Below are positions 27,729 to 36,378 of a DNA stretch of 64,000 bases, piece after piece. The notes under the pieces are model-generated. The model made no database searches. It was not told the origin of the DNA and worked only from the letters and a program-made list of their open reading frames with translations. The position numbers and the translations under genes are program-made. Origin of the DNA: Stenotrophomonas raiganjensis (SeqCode) (GTDB lineage Bacteria > Pseudomonadota > Gammaproteobacteria > Xanthomonadales > Xanthomonadaceae); contig NZ_JAUTXR010000195.1 in assembly GCF_030658505.1 (NCBI RefSeq), positions 248,001-312,000 on the forward strand, written 5' to 3'. Every line of letters begins with the position of its first letter. Within the stretch, counting starts at the first letter, position 1.

Positions 27729-28474
27729 CCAGGCCCCCCCTGCAGGGGCAAGGAACCCAGGAGCAGGCCTGGCTGCACTGCGATTGGCTCTGGCAGCAAC
27801 CGACCACATCGGCAACCGCACTCTGCAGCGGGCATGACCGCATGGTGGTGGTCGCGCCGCATCCGGACGACGAAATCCTCGGCTGTGGCGGGCTGCTGCA
27901 TCACGCTGTGGGGCAGGGTATCGACGTCAGTGTCGTTGCCGTGACCGACGGCGAAGCATGCTACCCGGGCGAGCCGTGGTGGACGCCCGAACGCCTGCGA
28001 TCAGCGCGCCGAGCGGAGCTTGCCGCGGCATTGGGCGAACTCGGCATTCCGGTTCGCTCCATCTTCCACCTGGGTATCGCCGACGGCGCGGTCAGCGCGC
28101 ATGAGCAGGGGCTGGAAGGTTGGCTGCAGCAGTATCTGCAACCGCGCGACCTGGTCCTGGCGCCATGGCGGTTTGATGGTCACCCCGATCACGAAGCGGC
28201 AGGACGCGCTGCCTGCCGCGTCGCGCGGGCGATCGGTTGCCGCCGGCTGGAGTACCCGGTGTGGGGCTGGCACTGGCTTGACCCTGCCTGCGCACATATG
28301 GCGTGGGAGGTTCCAAAGCTGGTCGACATTTCAGCAGTGGCGGCCGCAAAGCGAAACGCGATCGCGCATTTCCGGACGCAGACCGGCGACGTGGCGGGCC
28401 TGAACAGCCCGCCGGTGCTGCCCGCACATGTACTCGCCCGATTCTTCCGAAACTACGAGGTATTCCTTGCATGA
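27716..28474 (+). CDS. PIG-L family N-acetyl deacetylase
   Basis: A 252-residue zinc hydrolase. PHPDDE (48-53) with its Asp-Asp-Glu, and the later HPDHEA motif, are the metal and catalytic sites of the LmbE/PIG-L family, which removes acetyl groups from N-acetylglucosamine-containing lipids, mycothiol or related compounds. It overlaps the upstream dehydrogenase and the downstream methyltransferase (ATGA), so the four proteins are probably made together. An amino-sugar substrate is inferred from the family. Confidence 0.88.
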   Translation: MGAVARPPLQGQGTQEQAWLHCDWLWQQPTTSATALCSGHDRMVVVAPHPDDEILGCGGLLHHAVGQGIDVSVVAVTDGEACYPGEPWWTPERLRSARRAELAAALGELGIPVRSIFHLGIADGAVSAHEQGLEGWLQQYLQPRDLVLAPWRFDGHPDHEAAGRAACRVARAIGCRRLEYPVWGWHWLDPACAHMAWEVPKLVDISAVAAAKRNAIAHFRTQTGDVAGLNSPPVLPAHVLARFFRNYEVFLA

Positions 28475-29058
28475 GCGCGCAACCGTACTTCGATGACCTG
28501 CATGAGCAGGAGGACCCGTTCGGCTACCGCAGCCGGTGGTATGAAGAGCGCAAGCGTGCGCTGCTGCTGGCAAGCCTCAGCCAGCGCCAGTTCGCTCGCG
28601 GCTGGGAACTGGGGTGTTCCAACGGCGTACTGACCGAGGCGCTGGCCGCACGTTGCGAACGCCTGCTGGCAACCGACATCAGCCCACGTGCGGCGTTCCA
28701 GGCGCGACGCAACCTGGCCCATCTGCCGCACGTGCAGGTCCATTGCGCCAGCCATCCCGAGCAATGGCCGCCAGGACGCTTCGACCTGATCGTCTGCGGC
28801 GAAATGGGCTACTACCTGGGGACAGGTGCACTGCGCGAGCTGCGCCGTGGCATCGATGAAGCACTTCGCGATGACGGCCTGCTGGTCGCCTGCCATTGGC
28901 TGCCTTCGTTCCCCGGACGCGCGAGCCGGACCGAGGTGGTGCATCGATGCCTGGGGGAAGGCCTGCAGGAAGCCTTCCACTACCGCGATGCGGACTTCGT
29001 GCTTCAGGGATGGACACGGGACCCCTTGTCATTGGCTCGGAACGAGGGCTTGCGGTGA
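28471..29058 (+). CDS. NodS-like SAM-dependent methyltransferase
   Basis: A 195-residue class I methyltransferase. Motif I is WELGCSNGVLTEAL, motif II LLATDIS, and DLIVCGEMGYYL is the post-II region seen in NodS-type N-methyltransferases. NodS methylates the free amino group of a deacetylated chitooligosaccharide, the natural follow-on step to a deacetylase such as the preceding gene. The family match is by motif only. Confidence 0.8.
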   Translation: MSAQPYFDDLHEQEDPFGYRSRWYEERKRALLLASLSQRQFARGWELGCSNGVLTEALAARCERLLATDISPRAAFQARRNLAHLPHVQVHCASHPEQWPPGRFDLIVCGEMGYYLGTGALRELRRGIDEALRDDGLLVACHWLPSFPGRASRTEVVHRCLGEGLQEAFHYRDADFVLQGWTRDPLSLARNEGLR

Positions 29059-29741
29059 TAGGCGTCCTGATACCCGCCCACAATGAGGCGGACCGTATCG
29101 CGCGGTGCCTGCAATCCATCCGGGTGGCGGCCCTGCATCCTGGCTTGGGCGGCGAAGCGGTGGAGGTGGTGGTTGCGCTGGACGCTTGTTCGGACATGAC
29201 GGGCGCCATCTGCCGCCAACTTCGGGTCGGCTGCGTACAACTGGATGCGCGCTGCGTCGGTGTCGCCCGGGCCGCGGCCGCTGCTGAGCTGCTGGGGCGG
29301 GGCGCCAGGTGGCTGGCAAGCACGGACGCTGATAGCGAGGTACCTCCCGAGTGGTTGGCCGCACAGGTTCAGGGCAGGTATGACGCCTTCTGCGGACTGG
29401 TGGACATAGCGACGAACTGCCGGGGTGAACGGCGCCTGCGCAGGGCATTCCAGGCACGACAGCAGTGGGGAGACGATCATGGGCGCATCCACGGTGCCAA
29501 CCTCGGCGTCTCTGCCTGTTCCTATCGGGCCGTTGGCGGCTTTGCTCCCCTGCACTGCAGTGAAGACGTGGCGCTTGTCGGAGCGCTGCAACGCTGCGGT
29601 GCGGTGGTGCGATGGGCCGGCGCTCCCGTGGTGATGACAAGTGCGCGTCTGCAGGGGCGCGCTACAGGCGGATTCTCCGCTTATCTGGCGGCGCTGGGCG
29701 GCGAGCGCTCTGGCGCGGAAGCGTCGGCCCTGGTCACCTGA
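29055..29741 (+). CDS. Family 2 glycosyltransferase
   Basis: A 228-residue GT-A glycosyltransferase. VLIPAHNEADRI is the nucleotide-binding start, STDADSEVP supplies the DxD metal motif, and HGANLGVSACSYRAVGGF with a following SED is the acceptor/base region. No membrane span was seen, unlike processive NodC-type enzymes, so single-sugar transfer at the inner face is likely. It starts at GTG 29055 overlapping the methyltransferase stop and closes the four-gene operon. Confidence 0.82.
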   Translation: MIGVLIPAHNEADRIARCLQSIRVAALHPGLGGEAVEVVVALDACSDMTGAICRQLRVGCVQLDARCVGVARAAAAAELLGRGARWLASTDADSEVPPEWLAAQVQGRYDAFCGLVDIATNCRGERRLRRAFQARQQWGDDHGRIHGANLGVSACSYRAVGGFAPLHCSEDVALVGALQRCGAVVRWAGAPVVMTSARLQGRATGGFSAYLAALGGERSGAEASALVT

Positions 29742-29897
29742 GGGTCAGCCACACCGTCACGCAAGCGCCCGTGTTATCGGAGCGTGCGGTTGAGGAGAGC
29801 GTTGGGACAGCGCAGGCCACGAAGGCCCTCATCCCTGCCTACCTCCGCGAAGCGATGATGGACGAGCAGGAAATCTCCTGCGTCAGAAGGAACGAAT

Positions 29898-30296
29898 GTG
29901 CCCCTCCGTGCAGTCGCCTACGCAAGTGAGGCGACATCGGGGCTTTCCATGGACCATGTGGATGACCTCGCCAGGGCCGCCGCCCGCTTCAACTTCGAAG
30001 CCGGCGTTACGGGTGTGCTTCTTTACGACGGGCTCCGTTTCCTCCAGTACATCGAGGGACCGGAAGACAGCATCAACGTGGTGTACAGCCGCATCCTCAG
30101 TGCCCGCAGCCATTGCGAGCTGATCGAACTGGGCCGGGGCAGGGTTTCCGGCCGGTTCTTTCCCTACTGGTCGATGCGGCTGCTGTGGGTCGATGCCTCC
30201 GAGATCCGCAGCGTGGCGCGCAGCAACTGGGATGGGCTCTCCCGTGGCGGCGCGCTGCGCCAGCTGAGCCTGGTGGTGGCCCCGCACCTGGGTTGA
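29898..30296 (+). CDS. BLUF-domain blue-light receptor 1
   Basis: A 132-residue stand-alone BLUF protein. The flavin-site residues Tyr8 (AVAYAS), Asn32 (RFNFEAG) and Gln50 (FLQYIEG) have the same spacing as Tyr21, Asn45 and Gln63 of AppA. There is no output domain, so signalling would work through a partner protein, as in PixD. Start codon is GTG at 29898 with AGAAGGAA upstream. It is the first of three BLUF genes within 10 kb; the other two are at 33632 and 39577. It faces the convergent response-regulator gene. Confidence 0.9.
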   Translation: MPLRAVAYASEATSGLSMDHVDDLARAAARFNFEAGVTGVLLYDGLRFLQYIEGPEDSINVVYSRILSARSHCELIELGRGRVSGRFFPYWSMRLLWVDASEIRSVARSNWDGLSRGGALRQLSLVVAPHLG

Positions 30297-30311
30297 CGGC
30301 CTCCTTGGCAA

Positions 30312-30692
30312 TCAATGCGCGGGCGGTTGCGCGCAGGAATCCCCCAGGACGCGCTGAACCGTCTGCTGCAACTGACCGACATGGAACGGTTTTGCCACGA
30401 AGGCGGCGCGACGGTGACGCTGCGGCACCAACTGGTCATAGACTGCGGATACGAACAGGAACGGAATGCCGAGTTCCGCCAGGCGATCAGCCACCGGGAA
30501 GACCACGCCGTCGCGAAGCTCGACATCGAGCACGGCGCCGTCGAATCGCTGGTTGTCCAGCAGCCCCAGCGCATCGAACACGCTGTAGGCATGTGTCACC
30601 TGGTCGCCTGCGTCCTCCAGCGCCTGTTCCATCAGCGCAGCCAGGTCGAGCTGGTCTTCCACCAGCAGCAGGTTGCATCTGCGCTGGCTCAT
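30312..30692 (-). CDS. Single-domain response regulator
   Basis: A 126-residue receiver domain only. NLLLVEDQ carries the acidic pair, AVLDVELRDG the phosphoacceptor Asp, and FVAKPF the conserved Lys. There is no DNA-binding or enzyme domain, so it likely acts by protein contact (CheY/Spo0F style). The start at 30692 (MSQRRC) is one of two close ATGs; the other is at 30704, and neither has a good ribosome site. No histidine kinase is adjacent. Convergence with BLUF receptor 1 is suggestive but not evidence of linkage. Confidence 0.82.
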   Translation of the reverse strand: MSQRRCNLLLVEDQLDLAALMEQALEDAGDQVTHAYSVFDALGLLDNQRFDGAVLDVELRDGVVFPVADRLAELGIPFLFVSAVYDQLVPQRHRRAAFVAKPFHVGQLQQTVQRVLGDSCAQPPAH

Positions 30693-30911
30693 TCCGGATT
30701 GCATGCGTGCACGCCTGTGTTGTCCTGGGAACTGCAGTCTGTGCTGTGCTGCATCAACGCCATGCGTGTGCATTGTCAGCCCGGCGCGAAGCCCCCGCGG
30801 GCGCGTCGCCAACCGGGTGGAGGGGGTGTGGAAGGCGCCCTGGATTTCGTTGACGGCGTCTTGGCACGCGCTGTGGATACTGCCGCCGTCCCCCGCATCG
30901 GAGAACCTGTC

Positions 30912-31256
30912 ATGCCGCTATCCGGAACCGATTCTGTCGCTCCAGGCGTACTGCGTGTCGAGTGCATGCCGCTCGACTGCGGTGGTGCCGCCATCGTCGT
31001 GGAGCTGGACCGGGCGCCGGAACGGGCCTGGATGAAGTCGCTGAAGCGAGCACTGCTGGCCGACGACGCCATGGAAGGCGCACAGGCCAAGTTCGATGGG
31101 CGCTTCGTCTATGTCGTGGGCGTGGATGGTGGCGGGCATCGTGCTCAGCATCGGGTAATGCAGGCCGTGATGGCGGCGGGCGGCGCGTGCGCCTCGAATG
31201 CCAGGCGCCAGCGACCTGCCGCGGGCGTGGGCGTATCCAGCGCAATGGCGACCTGA
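30912..31256 (+). CDS. Hypothetical protein
   Basis: A 114-residue protein with no signal peptide or membrane span. A mixed beta-alpha pattern (VELDRAPERAWMKSLKRALL ... GRFVYVVGVDGG) suggests a small compact domain. The C-terminal tail is basic and low in complexity. GAGAA lies upstream of the ATG. Not recognised. Confidence 0.45.
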   Translation: MPLSGTDSVAPGVLRVECMPLDCGGAAIVVELDRAPERAWMKSLKRALLADDAMEGAQAKFDGRFVYVVGVDGGGHRAQHRVMQAVMAAGGACASNARRQRPAAGVGVSSAMAT

Positions 31257-31414
31257 GAGCGCACCTGGGTGAAACACAGGGCCGCGGATGTTATCGCCGC
31301 ATCACCACTGCGTGCAGCGCCCACCTTCGACGGCTCACACCGGCCGACAGGGCGGTGATTGCCGGCGCAACACCATGGTCTCCGGAGGCATGTCGCCCCG
31401 CACCGGAGATCGAA

Positions 31415-31936
31415 ATGGCAGACCAGAACAACGCCCGAAGCGAGCGCCTGTTGAAGTGGCTGCAGGACGCCTACGCCATGGAGCAGGAGGCGGAGACCAT
31501 GATGAAGGCCATGGCTTCGCGGATCCAGAACTATCCCCACCTCGCTGCACGGATCGCCCAGCACGTCCAGGAGACGCAGGGGCAGGCAGCCTCGCTGCGC
31601 CAGTGCATTGAAGCGCTTGGAGGAAGCGTGCCGACCGCCAAGGGACTGTTCGCCAGCATGACTGCGGCCCTCCATGCGGCTGGCACAAGCCTGATGGAAG
31701 ACGAGGTGGTCAAGAGCGTAGGGCTCTCGTTCGGCTTCGAAAACACCGAGATCGCCACCTACCGGGCGCTGGTGATTGCTGCCGAGCGTGCCGCGGCGCC
31801 GGACATCGCCGCAGTCTGTGGCCAGATCCTGCAGGAAGAGATCGCCATGGCGCGCTGGCTGGAGGACCACCAGGACGGCCTGGTCGGTGCGTTCCTCAAT
31901 CGCGACGAAACGCCGGGCGCGCAAGCCAAGCGCTGA
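31415..31936 (+). CDS. DUF892 (YciE-like) ferritin-fold protein 1
   Basis: A 173-residue four-helix protein of the DUF892/YciE family, with glutamates at regular heptad spacing (QDAYAMEQEAET, HVQETQGQ, FGFENTEIATY, LQEEIAMARWLEDH) that could bind a dinuclear metal site. Relatives are induced by osmotic, oxidative or stationary-phase stress. It stands 39 bases before the manganese catalase gene and is probably cotranscribed with it. A second DUF892 gene is at 35629. Confidence 0.86.
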   Translation: MADQNNARSERLLKWLQDAYAMEQEAETMMKAMASRIQNYPHLAARIAQHVQETQGQAASLRQCIEALGGSVPTAKGLFASMTAALHAAGTSLMEDEVVKSVGLSFGFENTEIATYRALVIAAERAAAPDIAAVCGQILQEEIAMARWLEDHQDGLVGAFLNRDETPGAQAKR

Positions 31937-31975
31937 CCCCCCAAGCCAGCACAGCCAGCCATTGGAGAAAACCCC

Positions 31976-32884
31976 ATGTTCTTTCATCACAAGAAGCTGA
32001 TGTACACCGTGCGCGTGCGCGAATCCAACCCGCAGCTCGCCAGCCTCATGCTTGAACAGTTCGGCGGCCCGCAGGGCGAGCTTGCTGCCGCCATGCGCTA
32101 CTTCACCCAGGGACTCGGCGAATGCGATCCAGGCCGCAAGGACCTGCTGATGGATATCGCCACCGAAGAGATCAGCCACCTGGAGATCATCGGCACCATC
32201 ATCGCCATGCTCAACCGCGGGCCGAAGGCCATTCAGTCCGAAGGGCTTGCCGAGGCCGAAGATATGCGGCTGCTGGGGCAGAACAGCACCAGCCATACCG
32301 AGCAGATCCTGTACGGTGGCGGGCCGGCGCTGGTCAATTCCAGCGGGGTGCCGTGGACAGCGGCCTACATCGACTCGATCGGGGAACCTTCCGCCGATCT
32401 GCGCTCGAACATCGCGGCAGAAGCGCGCGCCAAGCTGGTGTATGAGCGCCTGATCAACGTCACCGACGATCCTGGCATCAAGGATGCGCTGCGCTTCCTG
32501 ATGACGCGCGAGATCGCGCACATGAAGTCGTTCGAGAAGGCACTGCACAGCATCCAGCCCAACTTCCCGCCGGGCAAGCTGCCGGGGGACCCTGCGTTCA
32601 CCGATCTGTACATGGACATGTCGCAGGGCGACGGCGCCGACGACCTGCAGGGCAGCTGGAACAGCGGGGAGCTATGGGAGCGGGTCAGCGACCGCGAGGC
32701 ACAGACCGCTGTGGATGGTGGCGACGGCGGCGGCACGGTGGACCTGGACGCGCGCGAACAAGCGGCGGTGCAGGCCATGACCCTGCGTACACTCTCCGAC
32801 CCGGAAGCGCGACCGACCACCGGGGCCGAGCTGGGGGCCGGCCCGGGCGCGGGCGCGCTGGACCTGCCGCCACGCGAGCCATGA
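31976..32884 (+). CDS. Manganese catalase
   Basis: A 302-residue non-haem catalase. Metal-ligand positions are visible in GGPQGELAAAMRY, DIATEEISHLEII, the AEARAKLVYE helix and REIAHMKSF, together giving the Glu/His set of the dimanganese site. It breaks down hydrogen peroxide in the cytoplasm. The C-terminal 60 residues, rich in Gly, Asp and Glu, extend beyond the helical core, common in proteobacterial members. A strong hairpin follows. Confidence 0.93.
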   Translation: MFFHHKKLMYTVRVRESNPQLASLMLEQFGGPQGELAAAMRYFTQGLGECDPGRKDLLMDIATEEISHLEIIGTIIAMLNRGPKAIQSEGLAEAEDMRLLGQNSTSHTEQILYGGGPALVNSSGVPWTAAYIDSIGEPSADLRSNIAAEARAKLVYERLINVTDDPGIKDALRFLMTREIAHMKSFEKALHSIQPNFPPGKLPGDPAFTDLYMDMSQGDGADDLQGSWNSGELWERVSDREAQTAVDGGDGGGTVDLDAREQAAVQAMTLRTLSDPEARPTTGAELGAGPGAGALDLPPREP

Positions 32885-32889
32885 AAGGG

Positions 32890-32916
32890 CTGGGGCGCCC
32901 ATCTGCGGCGCCCCAG
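32890..32916 (+). terminator. Terminator after manganese catalase
   Basis: A 10-bp perfect stem (CTGGGGCGCC with GGCGCCCCAG) around a 7-base loop starts six bases after the catalase stop codon. No long U-tract follows. Confidence 0.65.
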
Positions 32917-32952
32917 TGGCGAAGCCCTTGATCAGCGTCAAGGCGTACGAAA

Positions 32953-32977
32953 GTGGGCGGACATCACGTCCGCCCAC
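32953..32977 (-). terminator. Terminator after KGG-repeat gene
   Basis: GTGGGCGGAC and GTCCGCCCAC form a 10-bp perfect stem with a 5-base loop, 29 bases downstream of the leftward KGG gene stop. Confidence 0.6.
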
Positions 32978-33005
32978 GAAGAGGCGCATCTGGCTTCAGC
33001 CGCGA

Positions 33006-33329
33006 TCAGCGCTGCTGGCCACCGCGGTTGTTGCCACCGCCGCGTTCCTGCTGTTGCTGCCCGCCGCCCTGGTTACCGCCCTGGTTGCCACCCCCGCGGC
33101 TGTTCTGGCCGCCTTCGCGGCCGATGTCCGCCATATGCTGGCGATCCTGGCTCACCGCTTCGCCGCCCTTGCGGCCGGCTTCGCGTGCTTCTTCCGAGCT
33201 GAACTCATGGGCGTTGCCTGATTCGTGCGCGGCACGTCCACCCTTGGCGGCGATCTCGCGCTGCTTGTCCTCGTCCATCGAAGCGAAACCGCGGTTGCTG
33301 TTGCCCTGGTTCTGGTTCTGGTTGGCCAT
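33006..33329 (-). CDS. KGG-repeat stress protein
   Basis: A 107-residue hydrophilic protein with repeated KGG-type modules: REIAAKGGRAAHESGNAHEF, REAGRKGGEAVSQDRQHMADIGREGG, then a Gly/Gln/Asn-rich tail. It matches the stress-induced KGG family (E. coli YciG, B. subtilis GsiB), thought to be disordered protectants against desiccation or heat. The start at 33329 has GGAGA upstream. It belongs to the surrounding stress island. Confidence 0.85.
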   Translation of the reverse strand: MANQNQNQGNSNRGFASMDEDKQREIAAKGGRAAHESGNAHEFSSEEAREAGRKGGEAVSQDRQHMADIGREGGQNSRGGGNQGGNQGGGQQQQERGGGNNRGGQQR

Positions 33330-33631
33330 GGAAAGTCTCCTTGGGTTGAGCCGCCCGACTGGCGGCAGGGACCATCTTCCAGATCCGGCGCTAGACGGCG
33401 GTGGCATGACCGCCAACGTGGCGTCATCCGGAAGCCCACGATTCCTCATCCGGTCTCCACGAAATGTCGTGCGCGCGCGTGTGCGCACGCAGGCGCGCCT
33501 GCCGCGCTCGATCACGTGTCAAGTCCATGCGGCGGGTCCGCGCCTCAACTCGACGCAGCCTCTACGCCGGCCTCACTGCACATACGACCCGTGTCGCTAA
33601 GGTAGAGCTGTCTGCAACAACGGGTGGTGCC
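33330..33631. other. Intergenic region, KGG protein and BLUF 2
   Basis: This 302-bp gap lies between a leftward and a rightward gene and must hold both promoters. Alternating GCGCGC runs occur near 33470-33510. No operator palindrome or additional gene was found. Confidence 0.35.
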
Positions 33632-34099
33632 ATGCCTTTTCGTGCGATTGCCTATGTGAGTGAAGCGTCCCGAAGCCTGACCGAAGAGCGGCTGCAACAG
33701 CTTGTAGCCGAAGCGGTGCTGTTCAACGCATCTGTCGATGTCACCGGCATGTTGCTGTTCGACGGCGCGCGGTTCCTGCAGTATCTGGAGGGCCCGGCGG
33801 ACGGAGTCAACGCTGCGTACACGCGCATTCTGGCGGCGAGCAGCCACGGCGGAATCGTCGAACTCAACCGGGGCAGGGTGGGGCGCCGGCAGTTTCCCCA
33901 CTGGCGGATGCGCAGCGTGCGGGTAGACGAGCTGGCGCTGGGAAAGATTGCCATCTCCGATTGGACCGGCTTCGTGCGCAGCGCGTCGGCGCTGGAATCG
34001 GGTACCAGTGCCCTGGATCGACTGCTGTCGGTCTCGCAGTCGCAGACGGATGCAGGTGCGGGAGAGACCCTGGAACCGCACGGGCAGTTGGTACGATGA
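33632..34099 (+). CDS. BLUF-domain blue-light receptor 2
   Basis: A 155-residue BLUF protein with Tyr8, Asn32 and Gln50 at the flavin-site positions (AIAYVS, LFNASVD, FLQYLEG). The 3' end of the BLUF core (NRGRVGRRQFPHWRMRSV) is nearly the same as in the two sister genes. A 40-residue C-terminal tail with no known domain follows. Its stop overlaps the ATG of the DUF72 gene, so translation is probably coupled. Confidence 0.9.
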   Translation: MPFRAIAYVSEASRSLTEERLQQLVAEAVLFNASVDVTGMLLFDGARFLQYLEGPADGVNAAYTRILAASSHGGIVELNRGRVGRRQFPHWRMRSVRVDELALGKIAISDWTGFVRSASALESGTSALDRLLSVSQSQTDAGAGETLEPHGQLVR

Positions 34100-34863
34100 C
34101 GGTGGCGGCCGCCCCGCGTGCATCCGCCCCACTGCGTGTTGGCTGTGCGGGCTGGTCGCTGCCGCGCGTGGATCAGGAAGCGTTCGGCGCGGGCGACAGC
34201 GCGCTGCAGCGCTACGCCACACGCCTGCCGATGGTGGAGATCAACTCATCCTTCTATCGGCCGCACCAGGGCAGGACCTATGCGCGATGGGCGGCGAGCG
34301 TGCCGGAGGGCTTCCGGTTCGCGGTGAAACTGCCGCGAGAGATCAGCCATGAGCGTCGGCTGCGCGACGCAATGCAACCGCTCGAGCGGTTCCTTGAAGG
34401 CGTGCTGGAGCTGGGGGGAAAGCTCGGGCCGTTACTGCTGCAGTTGCCGCCGAGCCTGGTGTACGACACGGCCACGGCCAGAGCATTCCTGCGGGGCCTG
34501 CGCGCGCGCACCCAGGCCGATGTGGCGTGCGAGCCGCGCCACCCGAGTTGGTTCACGCCGGAAGTGGATGCGCTTCTGAGCGCGCATGGCGTGGCACGGG
34601 TTGCCGCGGATCCGGCACGTGTGCCGGCGGCAGCGACGCCCGGCGGTGACCGCGCGTGGAGCTACTGGCGCTGGCACGGCCAGCCACAGATCTATCGCAG
34701 TGCCTACGACGAACCCACCCTTGCCCACCTTGCGCGGCAGCTGCTGGCCGAGGCCGACGCGAAACGACCCGCCTGGTTCGTACTGGACAACACCGCACTG
34801 GGTCACGCGACCGGCAACGCCCTGCGCCTGCAGGCGCTGCTGCAGGAGAAGGAACATGCCTGA
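34096..34863 (+). CDS. DUF72 (YecE-like) protein
   Basis: A 255-residue TIM-barrel protein of the DUF72/YecE family, with VGCAGWSLPR at the start, VEINSSFYRPH and the FRFAVKLPREISH segment, and later EPRHPSW and SYWRWHG. Biochemical activity is unknown for the family. It overlaps BLUF 2 upstream and the Nei/Fpg-like gene downstream, forming a three-gene unit that may be light- or stress-linked. Confidence 0.85.
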   Translation: MTVAAAPRASAPLRVGCAGWSLPRVDQEAFGAGDSALQRYATRLPMVEINSSFYRPHQGRTYARWAASVPEGFRFAVKLPREISHERRLRDAMQPLERFLEGVLELGGKLGPLLLQLPPSLVYDTATARAFLRGLRARTQADVACEPRHPSWFTPEVDALLSAHGVARVAADPARVPAAATPGGDRAWSYWRWHGQPQIYRSAYDEPTLAHLARQLLAEADAKRPAWFVLDNTALGHATGNALRLQALLQEKEHA

Positions 34864-35590
34864 AGGCCCTTCGATCGTCCTGCTGCGCGAAGCAGCGAGC
34901 CACTTCAAGGGGCGCGTGGTCCGCGCCGTCTCCGGGAACAGCCGGATCGACCTGTCGCCGCTGCAGGGCCGAAGGGTCAAGGCGGTCCGCAGTTGGGGCA
35001 AGCACTTCCTGCTGGAATTCAGCCGCCACACACTGCGCATCCATCTGATGATGTTCGGCAGCTGGCGCATCGACGAACGGAAGCCAACCCCGCCGCGTGT
35101 ATCCCTGCGGTTCGACAATGGCGAGCTGAACTTCTATACGTGTTCAGTGCGGCTGATCGACGAGCCGTTGGACGACGTCTACGATTGGCGCGCGGACGTG
35201 ATGAACGATGCCTGGGATCCGAAGCTGGCCCGGCGCAAGCTGAAGGCAAAGCCGGACGTCATGGTCTGTGATGCGCTTCTGGACCAGACGGTCTTTGCCG
35301 GCGTGGGCAACATCATCAAGAACGAGGTGCTGTTCCGTATAGGCGTGCACCCCGCCACGCGGCTGGGCGACCTGCCACCGCGCAAGCTCACCGCGCTGAT
35401 CACGCAGGCCCGCGCCTACAGCTTTGATTTCCTGCGGTGGAAGCGCCGTTTCGAGTTGAAAAAGCACTGGCAGGTACACACGCGCAGGATCTGCCCGGCA
35501 TGCGGCGGCCCGATCAGCAAGCTGTACATGGGCGCCACCCGGCGGCGCACGTTCTTCTGCCCGAACGACCAGGTGCTGTACGAACCCTGA
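34856..35590 (+). CDS. Fpg/Nei-type DNA glycosylase
   Basis: A 244-residue protein with the Fpg/Nei N-terminus MPEGPS (Pro2 nucleophile, Glu3) and the helix-two-turn-helix VFAGVGNIIKNEVLFR. The C-terminal zinc finger begins CPACGG but its second half reads FFCPNDQ, so the usual fourth cysteine is Asp. Such enzymes excise oxidised bases and cut the strand by beta,delta-elimination. It is coupled to the DUF72 gene and sits upstream of a stress-protein gene and LigD. Confidence 0.86.
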   Translation: MPEGPSIVLLREAASHFKGRVVRAVSGNSRIDLSPLQGRRVKAVRSWGKHFLLEFSRHTLRIHLMMFGSWRIDERKPTPPRVSLRFDNGELNFYTCSVRLIDEPLDDVYDWRADVMNDAWDPKLARRKLKAKPDVMVCDALLDQTVFAGVGNIIKNEVLFRIGVHPATRLGDLPPRKLTALITQARAYSFDFLRWKRRFELKKHWQVHTRRICPACGGPISKLYMGATRRRTFFCPNDQVLYEP

Positions 35591-35628
35591 GGTCGCCGTC
35601 CATGGCGGCCGGCTTCGGGGCGCGTCGA

Positions 35629-36126
35629 TCAGGCGGCTTGCGCCGCCTTGGCATTGCCGCCGCCCTTGGCCAGCAGGGTGAGCTTCTCGTCGGTGGCCTT
35701 CTCTTCCTCAAGCGTCTCCAGCAGCAGCGGCAGGGCATCCTTGTAGCCCAGCTGCTTGGCCAGCGCGGCGATGGTGCCGTAGGACGCAATCTCGTAATGC
35801 TCGACCTTCTGTGCGCCACCGATCAGGGCGGCATCGCGCACAGGGCCCTTGTCGATGCTGTCGATCACTTCCTTGCCTTCCTCTACCAGACCTTCCATCG
35901 CCGCGCACTTGATGCGCTTCAGCCGGATGCCGAGAACCTCCACCACCTGGTCGATGCGCTCGATCTGGCCCTGGGTTTCTTCCAGGTGCGTTTCAAACGC
36001 TGTGGCCAGGTCGGGGTTCTCGGCCGCACGGGCCAGGCGGGGGAGGGCCTTGGTCAGCTGCTTTTCCGCGCTGTAGATATCCGAGAGTTCGTGGATGAAC
36101 AGGTCTTCCGCTGTCTTGATAGCCAT
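35629..36126 (-). CDS. DUF892 (YciE-like) ferritin-fold protein 2
   Basis: A 165-residue protein close to the core DUF892 family, starting with AEDLFIHELSDIYSAEKQL and containing HLEETQGQIERI and KVEHYEIASYGT metal-ligand-like helices. An Ala/Lys-rich tail (GGGNAKAAQAA) ends it. It is probably a stress-induced ferritin-like protein, and is convergent with the glycosylase gene. It is more family-typical than copy 1 at 31415. Confidence 0.9.
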   Translation of the reverse strand: MAIKTAEDLFIHELSDIYSAEKQLTKALPRLARAAENPDLATAFETHLEETQGQIERIDQVVEVLGIRLKRIKCAAMEGLVEEGKEVIDSIDKGPVRDAALIGGAQKVEHYEIASYGTIAALAKQLGYKDALPLLLETLEEEKATDEKLTLLAKGGGNAKAAQAA

Positions 36127-36378
36127 GCTGGGCTCCGCTGTGAGTGGAGCGGTCAGCGTAGATCCCGCCCGGTTGCGATCAGGCGGGGGCCAGGTGAAGG
36201 CGGCATGTGAACGCCAACGCGAGCCCTGCGCGTTGTCTTCACGAGGTGGCGTCTGTCGCCCGCCTGCCCGCAGTTCCGATACCGGCAGGCCTTCGCCATC
36301 GCTTCACGGTGGCATCGCCTGGTGCCCATGGGCCGGCCGGTACGGTCACTTCACGCCCGATCACGCGTGGAGACTCCC

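Noticed and set aside
31145..32548. Open frame of 467 codons on the minus strand across DUF892 and Mn catalase
   Set aside because: Lies antisense to two strongly supported genes and has no family match.
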